Part shown: positions 1 to 6,567 of the stretch, in pieces
Layout of the letters: each line of letters opens with the position of its first letter
Numbering within the stretch: the first letter of the stretch is position 1
Assembly (NCBI GenBank): GCA_023253795.1
Contig: JALRFG010000016.1
Location: 1-19,214 of the forward strand
Origin: Methylocystis sp.
GTDB taxonomy: Bacteria > Pseudomonadota > Alphaproteobacteria > Rhizobiales > Beijerinckiaceae
DNA: 19,214 nucleotides
Direction: 5' to 3'
The notes under the pieces: generated by a model
Seen by the model: the letters and a program-made list of their open reading frames with translations, nothing else
Told to the model about the DNA's origin: nothing
Database searches by the model: none
Program-made: the position numbers and the translations under genes

Positions 1-61
1 ACCTGCAAAGGAGAAAGCTCGAGACTTGACGAACACCTGACCCACAAACCATCATCAAACC

Positions 62-111
62 GGGTCAGTTCTAAATGGAAAGCCTGGGTCAACTCTCAGT
101 GGAAATCAACA
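62..111. mobile_element. Terminal repeats of an IS21-family insertion sequence (one end)
   Basis: Two related units lie 24 bp apart: GGGTCAGTTCTAAATGGAAA (62-81) and GGGTCAACTCTCAGTGGAAA (86-105), followed by TCAACA ending at 111. Read on the other strand, the end starts TGTTGATTTCC and runs into GAGTTGACCC. From family knowledge, IS21 (istA/istB) elements carry several short subterminal repeats and end in TG...CA, and this sequence type is common in Proteobacteria. The body of the element would lie to the left of the window. Bases 1-61 may hold its last bases, but no istB reading frame can be assigned. No target duplication can be checked from one end. Confidence 0.65.
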
Positions 112-557
112 AGCCGCGCATTGCTGCGCAGCCCAAGTCGCGGGTGTGTGATGACTACTGGCTATCAGGGAAGCCAGCAGTCGGTGCTTTCTAAATCAGA
201 GGCCGGTGACGGGTCGATGACGGTCGCAGGGCTATCCCCGCTTTCCACGCCTGTGGGACCTATCTGTGGGGCAAACCGCGCCCGGAATGACAACGAAACA
301 ATAATTGCAGGCAGTCTCTAGCTGGCGGGTTTCTGCGTAAACACCGCGAAGGGCCCTTTACGCAACACCTCGCGCTGTTTCTCCCTGCCCCGCCAAGACA
401 GTTTGTTTCCAGCTCCACTCCCTCCGCCATTTTTATTTTAAATCAAATATTTAAATATAGAAGCCGCTTACAGCGTCAGTGTCCACCGACGCCGTACAGG
501 CGCATCTCAAATCAACCGAACGAACAGATCGAATGCCGCCGCCGCCGGCGACGAGAA
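112..557. other. Intergenic stretch with no supportable gene
   Basis: This stretch lies between the insertion-sequence end and the ctrA terminator region. A reading frame is open on the plus strand from base 1 to 321, but it runs straight through the IS repeats, has no ribosome-binding site and no recognisable protein features, so I do not call it. An AT-rich tract lies at about 431-461, and a short inverted repeat CGTAAA/TTTACG flanks a GGGCCC centre near 336-362. Nothing else is apparent. Confidence 0.5.
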
Positions 558-577
558 GGCGCGCGATTCCGCGCGCC
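558..577 (-). terminator. Possible terminator hairpin after ctrA
   Basis: GGCGCGCG (558-565) and CGCGCGCC (570-577) form a perfect 8-bp stem with an ATTC loop. It lies 7 bp beyond the ctrA stop on the minus strand. No clear U-run follows in the ctrA direction, so this may be a stabilising 3' hairpin rather than an intrinsic terminator. Confidence 0.4.
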
Positions 578-584
578 GCGCCGG

Positions 585-1286
585 TCAGCTCGCCAATTGC
601 TGCTCCGCTTCGCCAAAGTCGCGCAGAAGATAGCCGCGACCCCAGACGGTTTCGATAAAGTCCTTACCGCCGCTGGCCGAAGTTAGCTTCTTGCGCAGCT
701 TGCAGACAAAGACATCGATGATCTTGAGCTCAGGTTCGTCCATGCCGCCATAGAGCTGATTCAGGATCATCTCCTTGGTGAGGGTCGCGCCGCGACGCAT
801 CGCCAAGGCTTCGAGGACCTGAAACTCCTTCGTCGTCAGGTGAATTCTGTTGCCGCTCACATAGGCGGTCTTTTCATCGATATTGATCACCAGTTCGCCG
901 AAGGTGATCGTCGACTCGGCATGTCCCTGAGAGCGGCGAACAATCGCACGAATGCGCGCGACGAGCTCATCCTTGTGGAAGGGCTTGGTGATGTAATCAT
1001 CGGCGCCGGAAACGAGTCCCTTCACCTTGTCCTCAGTGGCGCCGAGGCCAGAGAGGATCAGGATCGGCGTCTTGATCTTGGCGACGCGCAGGGCGCGCAA
1101 CACATCAAATCCGGAAATATCGGGCAGGTTCAGATCAAGCAGGATGATGTCATAATCATACAGCTTGCCCAGCTCGACGCCTTCTTCTCCACTATCCGTC
1201 GAGTAGAGAGAAATATCCTCAAGCTTGAGCATCAGTTCAATGCTGGTGGCGATGGATTTGTCGTCTTCGATGAGGAGCGCGCGCAT
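585..1286 (-). CDS. ctrA: CtrA-type cell-cycle response regulator
   Basis: This 233-residue OmpR/PhoB-class regulator is the master cell-cycle and polar-development regulator of Alphaproteobacteria. It binds TTAA-N7-TTAAC boxes when phosphorylated. The receiver occupies about residues 1-118, with acidic pair D8-D9, phospho-acceptor D51 in LLDLNLPD, S79 and K101 (TKPFHKDE). The winged-helix domain is about 125-223 and contains the diagnostic GGMDEPELKIIDVF and the VWGRGY wing. Compared from memory with Caulobacter and rhizobial CtrA, it differs at many positions (for example EDISLYSTDSG, GLGATEDKVKG, YVSGNRIHL, EALAMRRGA) and ends in Leu-Ala-Ser rather than Ala-Ala. It could be the only CtrA of a divergent lineage or a paralogue. 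The ATG start matches the family N-terminus (MRxLLIEDD), although the ribosome-binding site is weak. Confidence 0.9.
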   Translation of the reverse strand: MRALLIEDDKSIATSIELMLKLEDISLYSTDSGEEGVELGKLYDYDIILLDLNLPDISGFDVLRALRVAKIKTPILILSGLGATEDKVKGLVSGADDYITKPFHKDELVARIRAIVRRSQGHAESTITFGELVINIDEKTAYVSGNRIHLTTKEFQVLEALAMRRGATLTKEMILNQLYGGMDEPELKIIDVFVCKLRKKLTSASGGKDFIETVWGRGYLLRDFGEAEQQLAS

Positions 1287-1291
1287 CTGAG

Positions 1292-1369
1292 GAGTCTTTT
1301 CAGGTTGATGAGGTTAAAGCACGTTAGTGAACGATAAACTGTTCATTAACCTGTGCGCGGATGGTTAAT
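1292..1369. promoter_or_regulatory. CtrA-like boxes and a GANTC site upstream of ctrA
   Basis: Three near-matches to the CtrA box (TTAA-N7-TTAAC) lie in the ctrA upstream region. They are TTAA-N6-TTAG at 1314-1327, TAAA-N7-TTAAC at 1335-1350 on the plus strand, and GTAA-N7-TTAAC on the minus strand ending near 1365. A GAGTC (GANTC, the CcrM methylation site) is at 1292-1296, just upstream of the start codon. Autoregulation and CcrM control of ctrA are established in Caulobacter, so the arrangement is plausible. None of the boxes is a perfect match, and their use is inferred. Confidence 0.5.
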
Positions 1370-1568
1370 AGAAGCTTACTAAATGTGCTGTTTCCCCATA
1401 ATCCATGACATCGTGACAAATAAGCAACAGTTTGACTAACGCAGTTAAGCGCCGCCATCCGAATAGCAACAATTGAGAAAGGTTTATCCTGTCTCATCAA
1501 CGCCAGTCTGTAACGGCGCGTTATAGCCGTGAAAGACTGCGTAACCAGTAGCGTTAGTGAGTATGCTC

Positions 1569-2099
1569 ATGCTCAAGATCGGGCGTCTCTTCAATTTCTT
1601 CGGCTTTATCCGCCCCAAACCGATAGAAACTCCTTTGCTGCCGCAAGCATGGGTGTGGACGGAATATCAGGCCAGCCTCCCTCAATCAGATATCGAATAT
1701 GCGGATCTGAACGCCCTTCCCATGCCAATGGCATGGGTGTGGAGCCATTACTGTTGTGAACTGCCACAAACAGAAAGAGAAAAATATCTCGCGAATATGC
1801 CGAAGCCAACGGCTTGGCTTTGGACCGAATATAAAGCCAGCCTTCCGCAATCCGAGGCTGAACGCGCGGAACTGAATGCGCCGCCAGCGCCCATGACCTG
1901 GGTCTGGAGCCAATATCGTCGAGAACTGCCACAAACGGAAGAAGAGAAGCTGCTGGCAGAGATGCTCGCGCGGCTGAACGATGTCGTTATTGTTTTGAGA
2001 AAGCCCGCTTACGCTTTCCCGACGCAACTCGCAGCATCCATGGTCGCCGGCTTCACGGGTTTGGTTCTGCTGTTTCAGGCCGTGGTCAGCGGCATGTAA
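1569..2099 (+). CDS. Unrecognised membrane protein with W-x-W tandem repeats
   Basis: I do not recognise a family. The frame is open from a GTG at 1557. ATG codons at 1563 and 1569 are alternatives, and 1569 is chosen because GTGAG sits 7 bp before it. In numbering from the GTG (180 residues), a hydrophobic/basic head (3-20) is followed by four units starting at W32, W60, W87 and W115. They alternate between type A (WxWTEYxASLPQS) and type B (WVWSxYxxELPQTE). The exact spacing is 28, 27 and 28 residues, giving two 55-residue (165-bp) tandem copies. An acidic/basic helix and one likely transmembrane segment (about 157-178) finish the protein. The copies differ at many codon positions, so the duplication is old and held at protein level. 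The gene is divergent from ctrA and ends in a strong terminator. Confidence 0.7.
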   Translation: MLKIGRLFNFFGFIRPKPIETPLLPQAWVWTEYQASLPQSDIEYADLNALPMPMAWVWSHYCCELPQTEREKYLANMPKPTAWLWTEYKASLPQSEAERAELNAPPAPMTWVWSQYRRELPQTEEEKLLAEMLARLNDVVIVLRKPAYAFPTQLAASMVAGFTGLVLLFQAVVSGM

Positions 2100-2137
2100 G
2101 ATATCCGCGATTTAGCGGTTCTATTCAGAACACCTGC

Positions 2138-2176
2138 AAACCGGGCAGCCTCCCCGCTGTCCGGTTTGTTCTTTTT
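2138..2176 (+). terminator. Rho-independent terminator of the W-x-W repeat gene
   Basis: AAACCGG (2138-2144) pairs with CCGGTTT (2161-2167). Inner CAG/CTG pairing extends the stem, and GTTCTTTTT follows at once on the plus strand. It lies about 40 bp after the stop codon at 2099. Confidence 0.8.
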
Positions 2177-2280
2177 ACCAGAAAGAAAAAGCGCAGCCTG
2201 CCACGCAGGCCCTTGTCTGAAGAATAACAAACCGACGCAATACGCATCATAGATTGATGTCAATTTCCTCAATCAAATAA

Positions 2281-2712
2281 TCAAGAAGCGCGTTTGGCCG
2301 CAAAAACTTCTTCGCGATCAGCCTCATCGACCTGGTCCATCGCGCGAAGAACGATTGCTTTGATGTCTTTAAAGCCGAAAGGCTTGGCCAAAAATTCCGT
2401 CACGCCGCGACGAATGGCTTCCGTTCGGCGCGCTTGCTCAAGATGGCCCGTATTGAGAATGAAGGGCACCGTCACGAGATCCGGATCATCGCGCACGCAC
2501 ATCAGCAGGTCGATGCCGGTCATAATCGGCATGTCCCAATCACTGATGACGAGATCCGGCCTGTCATTCTCGATCGCCTCAATTGCATCGAGGCCGTTTT
2601 CATATGTCTTGATCTGCTTAAAGCCGATTGCGCGCAGCATCAAAGCGACAGTATCAAGGTAGACGACGTCATCATCCACCACGACAGCAAGGTTAAATTT
2701 TTCGCCTGACAT
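2281..2712 (-). CDS. Single-domain CheY-like response regulator
   Basis: This 143-residue stand-alone receiver has no output domain. It would relay phosphate or act by protein-protein contact in the cytoplasm. All catalytic positions are visible: acidic cluster D13-D15, phospho-acceptor D58 in ISDWDMP, T88 in LNTGH, and K110-P111 in LAKPF. A charged tail (about 127-143) extends past the fold. GAGGG lies a few bases before the ATG. No kinase is encoded nearby, so its partner is unknown. It does not look like DivK, whose phospho-site context differs. A TTAA palindrome 167 bp upstream could be an operator. Confidence 0.88.
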   Translation of the reverse strand: MSGEKFNLAVVVDDDVVYLDTVALMLRAIGFKQIKTYENGLDAIEAIENDRPDLVISDWDMPIMTGIDLLMCVRDDPDLVTVPFILNTGHLEQARRTEAIRRGVTEFLAKPFGFKDIKAIVLRAMDQVDEADREEVFAAKRAS

Positions 2713-2878
2713 GACACGCCCTCAATCTCTCTTGAAAGCATGAAGCCAGAAAAGGATCTTCGTTTCAATCAGAGTCCGGCGATAGCCCAACCATCCCGTT
2801 TCGCAAGCGCATCAAATTTTATTCAAAATCCATAAGCGCCTGAAAGAACAACGTTAGAGGCGGGGAGTATCTGAAGTA

Positions 2879-2892
2879 TTAATCGCGATTAA
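2879..2892. promoter_or_regulatory. Perfect 14-bp TTAA palindrome, possible CtrA-type operator
   Basis: TTAATCGCGATTAA is a perfect palindrome followed by C, so it also reads TTAA-N6-TTAAC, one base short of the usual CtrA spacing. It lies in the 221-bp gap between the receiver gene and the 159-residue membrane-protein gene, upstream of the receiver. Confidence 0.35.
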
Positions 2893-2933
2893 CTTTTAGA
2901 TTTGCAGCTCAGAATTCAGATGCGCCGGGAGTC

Positions 2934-3413
2934 CTACAGCAAGTTCTCTGCGTCTGAAGAGGGCCCGTCTTTATGGCTCGGCAGCGCCTCGAGCGAGAGA
3001 TGATTTCTGGATGGACGCCTCTCCACCTGCTGTCTGATTTTTCGTGCGTGAGGCTTGACGATTTTCTCGATTTTGGCGTGCGCGGGTTGCCTGACTTCCG
3101 ATCTGGATGGAAACAGATTTTCCTGTGGCGGCTTGCTTCCGGCGCTGGCGTCAACAGTCGCCGGCTCGTCAAAAAGCGAATGGTTCTGTTCTGCGGGCTC
3201 GATAGAAGACGGCGGCTCAACCCGGATGGAGGGCGGCGCGATTTGCGCCTGCTTCTCCATCACGGGTCGGTCTGTGGCTTCTGCAACATTTTTTGCGACG
3301 TCGTCTTCAGGAAAATTGCGCACAGCCATCCAGTAGAGCGCGGCGTTGATGGCGATTGACGCCACCAAAATCGCCGCCCCTGCTAGCCGCGGGTGATCCT
3401 GAACAATACGCAT
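2934..3413 (-). CDS. Single-pass membrane protein, Pro/Glu-rich, unknown function
   Basis: A 159-residue protein I cannot assign. A short N-terminal segment precedes one transmembrane helix (about 10-31: AGAAILVASIAINAALYW), then a long polar tail rich in Pro, Glu, Ser and, towards the end, Lys/Arg/His. The tail is probably periplasmic and disordered, since no fold or enzymatic motif is seen. It starts 12 bp after the stop of the upstream secreted-protein gene on the same strand. The two are therefore probably co-transcribed and may work together at the envelope. Confidence 0.65.
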   Translation of the reverse strand: MRIVQDHPRLAGAAILVASIAINAALYWMAVRNFPEDDVAKNVAEATDRPVMEKQAQIAPPSIRVEPPSSIEPAEQNHSLFDEPATVDASAGSKPPQENLFPSRSEVRQPAHAKIEKIVKPHARKIRQQVERRPSRNHLSLEALPSHKDGPSSDAENLL

Positions 3414-3425
3414 GTTCCGGGTTGG

Positions 3426-4043
3426 TCAGAGTCCGTTAAGCGGATCAAAAGGATCGGCAACGGCATCATTCGCGCCGCTCGTGGCGGCGCCGTGTTTGGC
3501 GTGACCGAGTTTTGCCGGCTTTGCAGACGCTTTTGTCTTTTTCTCAACATTGGCGCGCGCGCCATTCGTGTGCGGCTCAGCCTGCACGCGTGAATGGGCG
3601 GATGTCGCCTGCGCTTTTTTTGCCGATGCAGACGATTTGACCGCAGGCTTCACCTTTTCTTCGGAAGAGCGCGATGCTTCGGCCGGCTTGGAGGCTTTTT
3701 CCAAAGCGGACGGGTGCGTCATTTTGTTTGATTTTGATGTATCGGATTTTTCAGAAGTCTTTTGATCGCCTGCAGATTGTTGAGACGTTGCGGCGGGCGC
3801 GGCCTTGCCGTCATGTTCAACCGCTTTGGCGTCGCCTGCGGCCGGTGTCGTTGAACTATTCTGCGCTGGCGCTGCGGCGTCGGTTTTGGCCTTTTCCATC
3901 GCGCCCGGATCGACCCACTGCTTCACCGGCGCAGGCGCCGGGCGTTTTTCAGCATGCGCGGGGAACGGCGCGAGCAAACTGGACAAGGCCATGGACTGAA
4001 ACACAAAAAGAGAGAAAAACGCTTTAGTATTCAGTCGGTTCAT
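3426..4043 (-). CDS. Secreted Ala/Lys/Ser-rich low-complexity protein
   Basis: A 205-residue protein with a signal peptide (hydrophobic stretch about 8-26, likely cleavage after AHA at 31). The mature part is basic and low-complexity, built largely from Ala, Lys, Ser, Thr and Pro. A short motif occurs twice: DPGAMEKA (45-52) and HPSALEKA (110-117). The C-terminus ends with the more ordered-looking ADPFDPLNGL. The ribosome-binding site CAGGAGTG is well placed before the ATG. It is the first gene of a two-gene unit with the membrane protein that follows. Such composition suits a periplasmic linker or a polyanion/cell-wall binder, but that is a guess. Confidence 0.65.
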   Translation of the reverse strand: MNRLNTKAFFSLFVFQSMALSSLLAPFPAHAEKRPAPAPVKQWVDPGAMEKAKTDAAAPAQNSSTTPAAGDAKAVEHDGKAAPAATSQQSAGDQKTSEKSDTSKSNKMTHPSALEKASKPAEASRSSEEKVKPAVKSSASAKKAQATSAHSRVQAEPHTNGARANVEKKTKASAKPAKLGHAKHGAATSGANDAVADPFDPLNGL

Positions 4044-4230
4044 GATCTCACTCCTGTTTTGTACACTTCACGCATCTCTACGGGCCGCGCGTCGTCTCAT
4101 AACGTATCAGGATTAAAGAACAGATAACCATAAGACGAAACCTGCTGACGCGCGCTTGGCGGCGAGAGCCGCCGCCCGCAGAGGCGCTCCAAAATGTGAA
4201 ACGCGCCATGGCTTTCGTTCAAAGCGCGTT

Positions 4231-4647
4231 TTAGCGGCAGGGCACGGCGACCTGCACATATCCTTCGAAGCTATCCCACTGCGTTACATAACAGGTGCGC
4301 AAACGCCCGCCTCGGCGCGCACGCACGGGGACCGGAACCGCAACGTAAACCGGCTGACGATAATAGGCGTTATTATATTGGCTTTGGGTGACAGCTGTCG
4401 CAGCAAGAGCGCCGATCGCTGCGGCGCCAACCATAGCGCCGGCCATCCCCATTCCATAACCACCGCCATAACCGCCCCAGCCGCCGCCATACCCCCAGCC
4501 GCCTCCGTAACCCCCGCCACCGCCCCAGCCGCCGCCCCAACCAGGCCCCCAACCCCACTGGGCGCTGGCGGGCGTTGAAGCCGCGACAGCCAAGAAAAGC
4601 GTCACAGCCGCCATACCAGCCATCAAGGATTTGCGTATTTTGAACAT
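4231..4647 (-). CDS. Secreted Gly/Trp/Tyr-rich protein
   Basis: A 138-residue exported protein. The frame extends upstream to 4668, but the start at 4647 is preferred because GGAGG lies 7 bp before it. The signal peptide is about 1-29 (cleavage ASA|Q). Residues 31-65 are almost wholly Gly, Trp and Tyr. A small-residue, glycine-zipper-like segment follows (about 66-86: GMGMAGAMVGAAAIGALAATA). The C-terminal domain (about 98-138) is Val/Pro/Arg-rich, with Cys119 and Cys137 able to form a disulfide. Similar short secreted proteins with a two-Cys tail are common in alphaproteobacteria, but their role is not established to my knowledge. Confidence 0.72.
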   Translation of the reverse strand: MFKIRKSLMAGMAAVTLFLAVAASTPASAQWGWGPGWGGGWGGGGGYGGGWGYGGGWGGYGGGYGMGMAGAMVGAAAIGALAATAVTQSQYNNAYYRQPVYVAVPVPVRARRGGRLRTCYVTQWDSFEGYVQVAVPCR

Positions 4648-4862
4648 GAGCAACCTCCACACCAACATGCAGATGTTAAGTCACTGGATGCTGAATAGCG
4701 CCTGAACAGCAGCGCATGATGCGCGAAATGGGCGCTGACTAGTTGCTCTTCAATGCCTGAGGCGGCGCGCGATGCCGATGACATCATGAAGCGGAATTAA
4801 TTTCCTGCCTATAGCGCCAGAGATAACGACTCCCCATGTTGTTTCTTCAAGGAGACATCACA

Positions 4863-4997
4863 ATGACGACATTTCTGAGCATCACAGCGGCCTTGGCGGT
4901 GTTAGCGGCCGGCGCGCTCTGCGCAGCCGCGGTCCCCGTCTATTTTGCGCTGGCTTGCGGTAAAGCAACGAAAAAACATCGGCATCGGCCATTTTAA
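4863..4997 (+). CDS. 44-residue hydrophobic membrane peptide
   Basis: A short gene supported by a strong ribosome-binding site (AAGGAG, 8-9 bp before the ATG). The product starts MTTFLSITAALAVLAAGA and is one long hydrophobic helix (about 3-32). Two Cys lie near its ends (C20 and C32), and the tail is very basic and His-rich (KATKKHRHRPF). The positive tail predicts a cytoplasmic C-terminus. It lies alone on the plus strand between minus-strand genes. I recognise no family. It could be a small regulatory membrane protein. Confidence 0.55.
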   Translation: MTTFLSITAALAVLAAGALCAAAVPVYFALACGKATKKHRHRPF

Positions 4998-5039
4998 TCG
5001 CGCGGCGATGGACATCTCTGAAGCCGAGCGTTTGATCGC

Positions 5040-5459
5040 TTATTGTTCCGCGTCTCCCTGACGCGTCACCTGCGCAGCATTGATCCCATCCCAGCGACAG
5101 GCAAAGCCGTTTTTTGAAACTTCAAGCATCGACACCAATGCGCTGACGCCCTCCGGCGGCGGCGCCTTGTGTGTTTTGACATCCTCCGGCCCAAATAAAC
5201 TGCCCACACCCGTCGCTGCCGCAGCAGCAGCATTGCACGCTGTAAGAATCTCGCTGGTGGCTTTACCCTGGATCACTTCCTTTTCAACCCCATCCCCTGG
5301 CGCGCGCAGAAACAGGAACCAGATCCAGAAACCAATGATAAAAAGCGAAGAGGCGACAAGAAAAACAACCTCCGGTCGCAGAACAGATGCGGCGCGGTCT
5401 CTCTCATTTTCTGGCGCAAAATCATCCGGCGGCATACGGGGCGATCCCTGACTGGTCAT
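5040..5459 (-). CDS. Single-pass membrane protein, unknown function
   Basis: A 139-residue protein with a polar, acidic N-terminus (1-29), one strong transmembrane helix (about 30-51: EVVFLVASSLFIIGFWIWFLFL) and a C-terminal domain of about 85 residues. Cys75 follows ILTA in an Ala-rich helix, and Cys121 sits in FACRWDG. No family is recognised. The ribosome-binding site is weak. A start at the ninth codon (MPPDDF) is also possible and would not affect the helix. Confidence 0.6.
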   Translation of the reverse strand: MTSQGSPRMPPDDFAPENERDRAASVLRPEVVFLVASSLFIIGFWIWFLFLRAPGDGVEKEVIQGKATSEILTACNAAAAAATGVGSLFGPEDVKTHKAPPPEGVSALVSMLEVSKNGFACRWDGINAAQVTRQGDAEQ

Positions 5460-5912
5460 TGTCGAAGCTAATGATGATGCACCAAAAAGCCAAGCTGGCT
5501 TACCGCCTCATTTATCTGCAAGCTATTCAAATTCATCCATCTCGACATGAAACCGTGAGCAAGTGCGGCGACATATCAGGACTTGAAACTCATAGATATT
5601 TATACGCGTGCGCCGGGCGGCGCCGCCACCCGCATCAGTCGATCCGGCGACCAGACTCATTTTCAACGCCCAGCAATAAAGAGCCGTCGTGTTTTCAATT
5701 GATGTGCGCGCGTCTGGAGCTATGAAAACGGTGAACAACTAGCCGCTGGCTTTAGAACACGCCGGGCGGTCGGAGACGGATTCATCTTTTATATTAAGAG
5801 TTTATGAAAATATTGCGCGGACAGCATACCGCAGCGTCAACACTCCGGGGGTTTAATTTCACGGCTGAGCCCTTATTTATAGTCGCGATAATCAACAATG
5901 AGGAGGTTAGTT
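5460..5912. other. Intergenic region before the SmbP-like gene
   Basis: No gene is supported in these 453 bp. Short frames exist on both strands but lack ribosome-binding sites or protein-like composition. A 12-bp palindrome GGCGGCGCCGCC lies at 5616-5627. AT-rich sequence at about 5785-5815 and a TATAGT hexamer at 5878-5883 may belong to the promoter of the downstream gene, although no good -35 is seen. Confidence 0.45.
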
Positions 5913-6296
5913 ATGGCGTTTAAAAAATCTGCGCTGTTTGCTGCGGTCGTCGCTGCCCCGCTGGCTCTCGCGACAAACGCCTTCGCGGGCGATTCATTCA
6001 ATCATGACGTAGACCACGCGCAGGCTGCGGTGGGCTACAACGTGCCGGCCGCGATTGATCATGCGGAAACCGCCGTCTCGAACGCCGTCGCCAAAGACTC
6101 GGAAGGCCTCGTCACGGAAGCGGAATATGCGCTCAAAGCCGCGAAAACCGATGTTGAACTGACCGGAGACAAATACTCCGCACGCGCCGTTCATTGCCTC
6201 CAGGCGGCCATTGACCACGGCAAGAAGAGCCATTTCGCCGCCGCGATCAAGCATCTCGAAAACGCCATTTCGCATCTGCGCGCCGCTGACGATTGA
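5913..6296 (+). CDS. SmbP-like small periplasmic metal-binding protein
   Basis: A 127-residue exported helical protein. The ATG at 5913 is chosen over an upstream in-frame start because AGGAGG (5901-5906) lies 6 bp before it. The signal peptide is about 1-25 (AFA|GD). The mature protein has regularly spaced His and Ala-rich helices: H31, H35, H50, H94, H102, H107, H114 and H121, with H-x-x-x-A-I-x-H-type spacing. The end, AAIKHLENAISHLRA, closely resembles SmbP, the His-rich copper-binding protein of Nitrosomonas. By family, it would bind Cu or other divalent metals in the periplasm. It has fewer His than classical SmbP, so its affinity may differ. It is a single gene with its own terminator. 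Confidence 0.7.
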   Translation: MAFKKSALFAAVVAAPLALATNAFAGDSFNHDVDHAQAAVGYNVPAAIDHAETAVSNAVAKDSEGLVTEAEYALKAAKTDVELTGDKYSARAVHCLQAAIDHGKKSHFAAAIKHLENAISHLRAADD

Positions 6297-6353
6297 TAAA
6301 AGAGCGCGAGGCGCTGCCGCGCTTCGGCTTGATGGCTTGACGACGAATAACGG

Positions 6354-6386
6354 ACGCCCGGCAAGAAAATTGCCGGGCGTTTTTTT
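6354..6386 (+). terminator. Rho-independent terminator after the SmbP-like gene
   Basis: ACGCCCGGCAA (6354-6364) pairs perfectly with TTGCCGGGCGT (6370-6380) across a GAAAA loop. A run of seven T (6380-6386) follows. Confidence 0.93.
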
Positions 6387-6567
6387 CGAACCAGAGACTG
6401 AAAGTGCAGGAATACAGCCTGAATGCGAAAGAATGATGATCACGTCCGCCCGATTTCGTTTTGGGCGATCTTCCCTTCCACTTTGACAAAAGATAAATGC
6501 GCATCAAACATTACCGGGATTCGTTTCGCCCAATAAACCTGCGCCAATCTGATGAACGGAACCGCAA

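Noticed and set aside
1..321. Open frame on the plus strand across the insertion-sequence end
   Set aside because: It runs through the IS terminal repeats, has no ribosome-binding site and a composition unlike a protein, so it is treated as chance.
840..1337. Long plus-strand frame opposite ctrA
   Set aside because: It is the antisense shadow of the conserved ctrA gene and has no start signal.
4645..4663. Sigma-54-like GG-N10-GC element (minus strand)
   Set aside because: It coincides with the ribosome-binding site and start codon of the Gly/Trp-rich protein, so it cannot be its promoter, and no activator or enhancer site is seen.
5387..5725. 112-codon plus-strand frame in the gap before the SmbP-like gene
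   Set aside because: It overlaps the start of the opposite gene, lacks a ribosome-binding site and has no protein-like pattern.
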